From Bacteroidales bacterium (GTDB lineage: Bacteria; Bacteroidota; Bacteroidia; Bacteroidales; F082), in assembly GCA_900771045.1 (NCBI GenBank), contig CAAGMM010000246.1, forward strand, positions 1 to 6,446: a stretch of DNA of 6,446 bases, in the 5' to 3' direction. The position numbers and the translations under genes are program-made. The notes under the pieces were generated by a model, which ran no database searches, was not told the DNA's origin, and saw nothing but the letters and a program-made list of their open reading frames with translations. Shown one piece after another: positions 1 through 6,446 of this stretch. Each line of letters begins with the position of its first letter. The stretch's first letter is position 1.

Positions 1-699
1 CGCCCCGGGACCGAACTCGAATGGTTCGAGAACTGGAAAAAGGAACGTATGGAATGGCATAAGTCACTCGGAGTGCCTCAGGAAAAATACCGTTTCCACG
101 ACCACGAGAAACTCGCCCATTATGCCAACGCCGCCACGGATATTGAGTTTGAATTTCCCTTCGGATTCAAGGAGTTGGAAGGCATACACAGCCGTACCGA
201 CTTCGACCTCGGCCGCCATTCGCAGTTCTCGGGCAAGAAACTTCAGTATTTCGACCCGGACACCAACGAAAGCTATACGCCGTACGTCATCGAGACGTCT
301 ATCGGCCTCGACCGCATGTTCCTCGCGATGCTGAGTTATGCCTATACTGAGGAGAAATTGGAAGACGGTTCGGAACGCGTCGTGCTGAAACTGCCGGCCG
401 TCCTCGCCCCGTATAAAGTCGCCGTCCTTCCCTTGGTGAAGAAAGACGGCCTCCCGGAAAAGGCTCGCGAAATCATCGACTCGCTGAAGCGCGACTTCAT
501 GTGCCAGTACGAGGAAAAAGACTCTATCGGCAAACGCTACCGCCGTCAGGACGCAATAGGAACGCCGGTCTGCGTAACCGTTGATAATCAGACGTTAGAA
601 GACGACACCGTGACCGTGCGCGACCGTGACACTATGGAACAGATCCGCGTCTCGATCGACAGTCTCCGCGATATTATTGCGAAAAAAGTCGGAAAATAA
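1..699 (+). CDS. glyS: Glycine--tRNA ligase (class II GlyRS), 3' part only
   Basis: This cytosolic enzyme charges tRNA-Gly with glycine using ATP. The reading frame is open from the first base, so the gene begins upstream and only the last 232 residues are present; the ATG at 49 is internal, not the start. The fragment opens with RPGTELEWFENW, which in the homodimeric (alpha2) bacterial/eukaryotic-type GlyRS follows class II motif 2. Class II motif 3 is visible as ETSIGLDRMFLAML, with GLDR at local residues 102-105. The remainder, from about local residue 133, is the HGTP-type anticodon-binding domain: it begins with APYKVAVLPLV and contains GKRYRRQDAIGTPVCVTVD near residues 177-195. The reading frame is uninterrupted and ends in a normal position for the family at TAA 697-699. 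It is followed by two short hairpins. The tetrameric alpha/beta GlyRS type is excluded because the catalytic motif 3 and the anticodon domain lie on one chain. Family assignment is firm; catalytic motifs 1 and 2 cannot be checked. Confidence 0.96.
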   Translation, partial: RPGTELEWFENWKKERMEWHKSLGVPQEKYRFHDHEKLAHYANAATDIEFEFPFGFKELEGIHSRTDFDLGRHSQFSGKKLQYFDPDTNESYTPYVIETSIGLDRMFLAMLSYAYTEEKLEDGSERVVLKLPAVLAPYKVAVLPLVKKDGLPEKAREIIDSLKRDFMCQYEEKDSIGKRYRRQDAIGTPVCVTVDNQTLEDDTVTVRDRDTMEQIRVSIDSLRDIIAKKVGK

Positions 700-715
700 C
701 GCATTCCCGATTTAA

Positions 716-734
716 GGAACTAAATGTGAGTTCC
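716..734 (+). terminator. Short hairpin downstream of glyS
   Basis: A perfect 6-bp inverted repeat, GGAACT (716-721) and AGTTCC (729-734), encloses a 7-base loop and starts 17 bases after the glyS stop. It is not followed by a T-run, so alone it is not a classical intrinsic terminator. It abuts a second hairpin at 735-758 and may work with it to end or protect the glyS mRNA 3' end. The structure is read from the sequence; the role is inferred. Confidence 0.35.
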
Positions 735-758
735 AAAAATCGTATTGTACTGATTTTT
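735..758 (+). terminator. A/T-rich hairpin ending in a T-run, possible glyS terminator
   Basis: AAAAATC (735-741) pairs with GATTTTT (752-758). Inside it, GTA (742-744) pairs with TAC (748-750), leaving a 3-base loop and one bulged T at 751, so about 10 base pairs in all. The right arm ends in five Ts and the left arm begins with five As, the layout of a weak bidirectional intrinsic terminator. GC content in the stem is low, so efficiency is doubtful. The position 36 bases after the glyS stop and before the next promoter suits a transcription end. Confidence 0.4.
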
Positions 759-842
759 AACCGTTTTTGCGTTTGTAATGTTCTTTTGTTCAAATCAGCG
801 GTCTGCTGAAGATAAATTTTTGTGCAAATTCGACATTTTTTT

Positions 843-873
843 TTAGAACACACTAAAAAAATCCTTATCTTTG
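843..873 (+). promoter_or_regulatory. Bacteroidota-type promoter of deaD-priA
   Basis: TATCTTTG at 866-873 is a perfect match to the TAnnTTTG -7 element used by the primary sigma factor of Bacteroidota. At the usual 19-base spacing the -33 position (843-846) reads TTAG, one mismatch from TTTG. Transcription would start near 877-880, giving a leader of only about 13-16 bases before the ATG at 893. The leader (TTTATTTTCGACTTTT) is A/T-rich and lacks a Shine-Dalgarno sequence, which is common in this phylum. The -7 match is seen directly; the start site is inferred. Confidence 0.65.
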
Positions 874-892
874 CGGTTTATTTTCGACTTTT

Positions 893-2736
<1,844 letters not shown>

Positions 2737-2743
<7 letters not shown>

Positions 2744-5241
2744 CGTTGGTGGACGAGCGAAAGACATATTTTGCCGATGTGATACTGCCGGTGCCGGTGG
2801 CCGGGAAATTCACGTACCGCGTGCCTTTCGAGATGAACGGCGACATCAAGGTCGGACAACTCGTCGTGGTTCAGTTCGGAGCCGTGAAGATGCTCTCCGG
2901 AATAGTCGCCGAAATAACCGAAAAAGTCCCTGACGTCAAGACAATCAAATATATTGAGGGGATTTTAACGCCGTCGCCGATAGTCAACGCGATGCAGCTG
3001 AGGCTGTGGAATTGGATTGCGTCATATTACCTGTCCGGCATCGGAGACGTGATGCAGAGTGCCTTGCCGGCGGCTATGCGTCTGTCGAGCGAGACGAAAA
3101 TCTCATTGGCTCCCGACTTCGACATCGACACGCAAACACTTGATGATAACGAGTTCCTAATCGCCGAAGCCTTGCAGATAAAGCCGAAGATAACTATCAG
3201 CGAAGCCAGCAAAATCATCGGGTTCAAAAAAGTCATGCCTTTCGTCAAAAAGATGATGGACAAAGGCATCATCGTGATGGAAGAAGAGTTGAAAGGCAGG
3301 TATAAGGCTCATTATGAACGCTTTGCCGGCATTTCGCCAGCCTTCCGCGATGAAGAAAAAATGCACGAGACGATGGATAACCTGTCGAAACGCGCCTACA
3401 AACAACTCGAAGTGCTGATGTCGTTTTTCGCCCTCGGCGGCAGTTTCGACAAGGAAATACCGTTGACCGATGTCCTGAAAAAGGCCGATGCGACTTCGGC
3501 GACCGCCCAAGCCCTTGTAAATAAAGGCGTTATGACAGTATGCGAGCATCGCGTGAGCCGTCTGAAAGACTTCAAGGCCACAGTTGGAGCAGACAGTATA
3601 ACCCTCACGCCGGCACAAGAAAAAGCCCTCAACGACATCCGAAAATGTTTCGGCGAGAAGAAAAACGTCCTCCTTCACGGAGTCACGTCTTCCGGAAAGA
3701 CGGAGATTTACGTCAAACTCATTCAAGAAGCTATCGACAAAGGCAGACAAGTTCTTTACCTATTGCCCGAAATCGCTCTTACAGAACAGTTAATCAACAG
3801 GTTAAGGAGATTTTTCGGCGACAAAGTCGGTGTGTATCATTCACGTTACGGCGACAACGAGCGTGTCGAAGTCTGGAATCAGGTTTTGGAGTTTGAGACG
3901 ACAAGAAACCCGAAATATCAGATTGTCCTCGGCTCACGTTCCGCACTGTTCCTCCCCTACTCCGACCTCGGCCTCGTAATCATCGACGAGGAGCACGACG
4001 GTTCTTTCAAACAAAGCGATCCGTCTCCGCGTTACAATGGGCGCGACACTGCCGTCGTCCTCGCGAAAATGCACGGCGCAAACGTCCTCTTAGGCTCGGC
4101 GACGCCGTCTTTTGAGACTTATTTCAACGCTGTTTCGGGGCGTTTCGCTTTGGTGAACCTCACCGAGAGGTACGGCGGCATCGGACTTCCCGAAGTCATC
4201 ATCGACGACCTGCGAATCGAGACGAGACGCAAGACGATGAGCAACTTTTTCGGAAGCGCTTTAGTCGAAGCCGTCAAAGAAGCCTTGAAAGACAAGAAGC
4301 AGGCCATCATCTTTCAAAACAGGCGCGGTTTCTCGGTCCGCATCGAATGTCAGGCGTGCAAACAGACTCCGCAATGCGTAAACTGCGATGTATCAATGAC
4401 TTATCACAAGAAAGAGAACGTTTTGAAGTGTCATTACTGCGGTTACACGATGGAAGTGCCGGCCGAATGTCCGCACTGCCACAGCACAGACCTGAAATTC
4501 GTCGGCTTCGGGACGGAACGCGTTGAAGAAGACCTGCAGACCGTCATTCCGGAAGCGCGAATTGACCGCCTCGACCTTGATTCGACGCGTTCCAAAAACG
4601 CCTATCAGCTCATCTTCGACAAGTTTCAGAATAAAGAAACCGACATTCTCGTCGGTACACAGATGATTACCAAAGGCCTCGACTTCGACAACGTTAAAGT
4701 CGTGGGGATACTCAACGCCGACAATATGCTGTCGTATCCCGACTTCAGGGCTTACGAGCGCGGTTTCCAGCTCATGGCGCAGGTCAGCGGGCGTGCGGGG
4801 CGGAAAGGCGAAAGGGGAAAAGTCATCATACAGACGTACCAGCCTACGCATCCCGTCATCTTAAACGTAATCGATAACGACTACGAAAAGCTTTACGCGG
4901 AGCAGATGACAGTGCGAAATCAATATAAATATCCGCCGTTTTACAGACTTATCGTGTTGAAAATCAGGCATCAGAACGAAAACACGCTCGATGCCGCCGC
5001 CGAAGCCCTCGCAAGTCTCCTACGCCCCGTCTTCGGCGGCGGAGACACCGTCGATTTATTAGGACCGGAAGCTCCGTCAATACCGAGAATACAAAACCTC
5101 TACATAAAGAACATCATCATAAAGTTCAAACGCGAACTCAACGCCGCCGCGGTAAAACAGGCACTGTCGGAAAGACTCGAAGCCTTCAGACATCTAAGCG
5201 AGTACAGAAGCGTGCAACTGCAAATCGACGTAGATCCTTGA
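2737..5241 (+). CDS. priA: Primosomal protein N', replication-restart helicase PriA
   Basis: PriA is a cytosolic 3'-to-5' DNA helicase that recognises stalled or collapsed forks and loads the replicative helicase there. The 834 residues carry the family layout: an N-terminal DNA 3'-end-binding domain (FADVILPVPVAGKFTYRVP, 12-30), a long winged-helix-like segment (about 125-270), then the helicase core. Core motifs are Walker A GVTSSGKT (315-322), LLPEIALT (342-349), DEEH (417-420), GSATPS (453-458), GTQMITKGLDF (640-650) and QVSGRAGRKGERG (682-694). All eight zinc-binding cysteines are present: 538, 541, 547, 550, 565, 568, 578 and 581. YPPF (732-735) opens the C-terminal domain. The protein is about 100 residues longer than the E. 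coli enzyme (732), in line with Bacteroidota members as I recall them. The ATG at 2737 puts the N-terminal domain in register; it overlaps the deaD stop by 7 bases (ATGGTAG), suggesting translational coupling. No frameshift or missing catalytic residue is seen. Confidence 0.97.
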
Positions 5242-5248
5242 TACACAA

Positions 5249-6172
5249 TCAGAACCACCAGCGTCGCCGCTTGAAGGCCACACCTAAACCGACACCGAGA
5301 AGCACCATGGCCGCAAAGATGACCCAGACCGCCACGGTGGAGCCTTCCGGAATAAAGGAAAACGCCACGTTCATCCCGAAGAAGCCGGTGACAAAGGTCA
5401 ATGGGAGGATTATCGACGAAATGATGGTGAGGATTTTCATTATCTCGTTGGTCTTGTTCGTCTGCATCGAGTCGAAAGTCTTCGACAGGCCTTCGATCAA
5501 ATCCTCGTGGTCTTCGGTCATATCCCACACTTTCTGGTAGTAGTCGAGGATATTGCCCCAGTAGTCCTCCATAAAGTCAGTGTCGCCGAAGCCCTTGATC
5601 TGTCCGCTTTCGAAGGCGTGGAACATCCGCAGCTGCGGCTTGAAAATCGTGTTCACCGTAATTATGTTCTTCCGCGTGACGCTGATGCGCTCAATAATCG
5701 AGACTTGTTTGTCGCCGAAGAGTTCGCGGTTTATCATCTCGAGGTCGAGGCCGACTTTCTTCAGAAGGTAAAGCGACTCCATCATCAGTTTTTCGAAAAT
5801 GCGGTAAAGGAGGATATCCGTCGTCTTGAGTTTTTTCGTCAGTTCGTCCTCATCATGTTCGCGAAACTCGTTAAAGAGCTGATTAACATACCACGGCGAT
5901 TTTTCGATGGTGATGATGTAATCACTTCCCCAGAAGAACTTCACTTCCTTCGTTTTGATGAACTTATTTTGTCTGTCGAAGTTGGGATATTGCAGGATGA
6001 TGAAGTAATAATCATCGTAAATATCTATTTTCGGACGCTGGTTGATTGATTTACAGTCTTCTATATCCAAAGGGTGGAAATGAAAATTCTTTCGGAGTTT
6101 ATCGAAGTCGTCTTCTGTCGGATTAGTGATGTGATGCCACTTCAGTTTTCCCATTGTCAATGTGTCTATCAT
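5249..6172 (-). CDS. corA: CorA-family divalent cation (Mg2+/Co2+) transporter
   Basis: CorA proteins are inner-membrane homopentameric channels that let Mg2+ (also Co2+ or Ni2+) into the cell. This 307-residue protein has a large cytosolic N-terminal part (1 to about 245) with the family's long helices, then TM1 (about 247-266, ILTIISSIILPLTFVTGFFG) ending in the signature GMN (266-268). A short periplasmic loop follows, then TM2 (about 280-300) and a basic, aromatic C-terminus, KRRRWWF (301-307). An in-frame ATG at 6388 would add 72 residues, but that extension reads through the intergenic repeats and promoter region. The start at 6172 (MIDTLTMGKLKW) is chosen because AAAGGAGG lies 5 bases upstream and because it gives a normal family length. 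The loop after GMN keeps a PE pair but otherwise differs from the usual FMPEL form, so the preferred ion is uncertain. The gene converges on priA, with only 7 bases between the stops. Confidence 0.93.
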   Translation of the reverse strand: MIDTLTMGKLKWHHITNPTEDDFDKLRKNFHFHPLDIEDCKSINQRPKIDIYDDYYFIILQYPNFDRQNKFIKTKEVKFFWGSDYIITIEKSPWYVNQLFNEFREHDEDELTKKLKTTDILLYRIFEKLMMESLYLLKKVGLDLEMINRELFGDKQVSIIERISVTRKNIITVNTIFKPQLRMFHAFESGQIKGFGDTDFMEDYWGNILDYYQKVWDMTEDHEDLIEGLSKTFDSMQTNKTNEIMKILTIISSIILPLTFVTGFFGMNVAFSFIPEGSTVAVWVIFAAMVLLGVGLGVAFKRRRWWF

Positions 6173-6177
6173 TGGCG

Positions 6178-6185
6178 CCTCCTTT
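6178..6185 (-). promoter_or_regulatory. Strong Shine-Dalgarno sequence that sets the corA start
   Basis: On the minus strand AAAGGAGG is followed by five bases (CGCCA) and then the ATG at 6172. This is a near-ideal anti-16S match at good spacing. It favours 6172 over the upstream in-frame ATG at 6388 and the downstream one at 6154. Such a strong site is unusual for Bacteroidota, where most genes, like deaD here, lack one. Confidence 0.8.
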
Positions 6186-6222
6186 CTTTGGATAAAAAAC
6201 AAATAATCTACTACATTCGGAT

Positions 6223-6253
6223 CAAAATTATGATTCGCTGCAAAGTTAATAAA
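6223..6253 (-). promoter_or_regulatory. Candidate corA promoter, proximal
   Basis: Read on the minus strand, TAATTTTG (6230 down to 6223) is a perfect TAnnTTTG -7 element. At exactly 19 bases upstream the -33 position (6253-6250) reads TTTA, one mismatch from TTTG. Transcription would start near 6217-6219, giving a leader of about 45 bases that ends in the Shine-Dalgarno sequence. This is the better spaced of two candidates. The match is seen; use in vivo is inferred. Confidence 0.5.
6241..6248 (-). promoter_or_regulatory. Candidate corA -7 element, distal
   Basis: Read on the minus strand, TAACTTTG (6248 down to 6241) is a second perfect TAnnTTTG match, 18 bases upstream of the proximal one. 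No good TTTG lies at 19-20 bases upstream; TTTC occurs at 21. It could be an alternative start giving a leader of roughly 63-65 bases, or chance in A/T-rich DNA. A T-rich tract on the minus strand (6259-6249) sits directly upstream. Confidence 0.4.
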
Positions 6254-6280
6254 AAAAAAGACACGGACGGAAAAAAAGAA

Positions 6281-6308
6281 GTTAGAATTTAGAAGATAGA
6301 ATTTAGAA
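6281..6308 (+). repeat. Tandem 7-bp array, type A (NNTAGAA), 4 units
   Basis: Four contiguous heptads share TAGAA in the last five positions; units 1 and 2 are GTTAGAA and TTTAGAA, unit 3 begins GA and unit 4 equals unit 2. The array ends where GGGA and then the 14-mer begin. It lies upstream of the corA promoter region. The pattern is seen directly; no function can be read from it. Confidence 0.85.
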
Positions 6309-6312
6309 GGGA

Positions 6313-6326
6313 TTACGATATTCACG
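6313..6326 (+). repeat. Conserved 14-mer TTACGATATTCACG, copy 1
   Basis: First of three identical copies (the others begin at 6376 and 6433). It follows a type A heptad array after a GGGA joint. Seven bases, TTTTTTC, separate it from the type B array. It starts 63 bases before copy 2. Confidence 0.9.
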
Positions 6327-6333
6327 TTTTTTC

Positions 6334-6375
6334 GGGCTGTGAGCTGTGGGCTATGAGCCTTGAGCAATGGGCTGC
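6334..6375 (+). repeat. Tandem 7-bp array, type B (GRGCTNT), 6 units
   Basis: Six contiguous heptads fill exactly 42 bases. Each begins GGGC or GAGC; units 1-2 are GGGCTGT and GAGCTGT, and units 4 and 5 diverge at position 5 (GAGCCTT and GAGCAAT). The array runs directly into the second 14-mer copy without a joint. Its consensus is unrelated to the type A heptads on either side. Confidence 0.85.
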
Positions 6376-6389
6376 TTACGATATTCACG
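6376..6389 (+). repeat. Conserved 14-mer TTACGATATTCACG, copy 2
   Basis: Second identical copy, directly abutting the type B array. The last B unit, GGGCTGC, resembles the GGGC joint before copy 3. It starts 57 bases before copy 3. Confidence 0.9.
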
Positions 6390-6393
6390 GAAT

Positions 6394-6428
6394 TTTAGAA
6401 GTCAGAATTTAGAAGATAGGAGTTAGAA
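6394..6428 (+). repeat. Tandem 7-bp array, type A, 5 units
   Basis: Five contiguous heptads match the NNTAGAA consensus, with deviations in unit 2 (GTCAGAA) and unit 4 (GATAGGA). It is one unit longer than the array at 6281-6308 and is followed by GGGC and the third 14-mer. It forms most of the second 48-bp repeat copy. Confidence 0.85.
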
Positions 6429-6446
6429 GGGCTTACGATATTCACG
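6399..6446 (+). repeat. 48-bp direct repeat, copy 2, ending at the window edge
   Basis: Second copy of the block at 6279-6326 (44/48 identical, same orientation, 120-base offset). Its last base is the last base of the window, so it is unknown whether the repeat region goes on. A boundary falling exactly at a repeat end could mark a contig end. Confidence 0.9.
6433..6446 (+). repeat. Conserved 14-mer TTACGATATTCACG, copy 3
   Basis: Third identical copy, following the second type A array after a GGGC joint. It ends on the last base of the window. Confidence 0.9.

Larger units (their letters stand above)
6279..6326 (+). repeat. 48-bp direct repeat, copy 1
   Basis: This block recurs exactly 120 bases downstream at 6399-6446 with 44 of 48 bases identical, the mismatches being at 6283, 6300, 6302 and 6312. 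It consists of tandem heptads (6281-6308), a GGGA joint and the 14-mer TTACGATATTCACG. It contains no plausible gene. It resembles neither an insertion-sequence end pair (both copies are direct, not inverted) nor a CRISPR repeat. Confidence 0.9.

Noticed and set aside
700..892. Small RNA gene or unlisted small ORF between glyS and deaD
   Set aside because: Apart from the two hairpins and the deaD promoter, the stretch is plain A/T-rich DNA with no coding pattern or recognisable RNA fold.
3157..3750. Minus-strand open frame of 197 codons opposite priA
   Set aside because: It is antisense to well-supported priA coding sequence and has no domain or ribosome binding site of its own.
5507..6049. 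Plus-strand open frame of 180 codons opposite corA
   Set aside because: It is the antisense shadow of the CorA cytosolic domain; the minus-strand product has GMN, two membrane segments and a good start signal.
6173..6240. Mg2+-sensing riboswitch in the corA leader
   Set aside because: The predicted leader is only about 45-65 bases, too short for the known M-box, and no stable multi-helix fold or terminator is apparent.
6173..6388. 72-residue N-terminal extension of CorA from the ATG at 6388
   Set aside because: It would translate the repeats and promoter motifs, and it bypasses the strong Shine-Dalgarno sequence at 6178-6185. CorA proteins normally begin near the 6172 start.
6279..6446. CRISPR array
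   Set aside because: The 14-mer is too short for a CRISPR repeat. The intervening DNA is itself tandem heptads rather than unique spacers, and no cas gene is present.
6279..6446. Insertion-sequence end or attachment site
   Set aside because: The repeats are direct and internally tandem. There is no terminal inverted repeat pair, transposase or integrase in the window.

Overview
The window looks like a housekeeping stretch of a Bacteroidota chromosome, probably Bacteroidales. The evidence is the protein families (a long PriA, a DEAD-box helicase with a DbpA-type RNA-binding domain, a CorA-family transporter), perfect TAnnTTTG -7 promoter motifs upstream of two genes, and A/T-rich start regions without a Shine-Dalgarno sequence at deaD. 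The taxonomic call is an inference from these signals; no rRNA or species marker is present.

Layout. Positions 1-699 hold the 3' part of a glycyl-tRNA synthetase gene (+ strand, 5' end outside the window). Positions 700-892 are an A/T-rich intergenic stretch with two short hairpins just after glyS and a Bacteroidota-type promoter just before the next gene. Positions 893-2743 encode a DEAD-box RNA helicase of DeaD/CsdA architecture. Its stop overlaps the start of priA (2737-5241), the primosomal replication-restart helicase, by 7 bases, so the two probably form one transcription unit. A CorA-family Mg2+/Co2+ transporter gene lies convergently on the minus strand (5249-6172), only 7 bases from the priA stop. 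It has an unusually good Shine-Dalgarno sequence and two candidate -7 motifs. Positions 6186-6446 hold no gene: first the corA leader and promoters, then from 6281 a compact repeat region.

The proteins cover translation (GlyRS), RNA remodelling (DeaD), replication restart (PriA) and divalent cation uptake (CorA). Apart from the deaD-priA overlap, nothing indicates a dedicated shared pathway. No toxin, defence system, CRISPR array, transposase or phage gene was found.

The one part not explained by ordinary genes is the right end. There, tandem 7-bp repeats of two different consensus types (NNTAGAA-like and GRGCTNT-like) are each followed by the same 14-mer, TTACGATATTCACG, present three times. 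The last copy ends exactly on the final base of the window.
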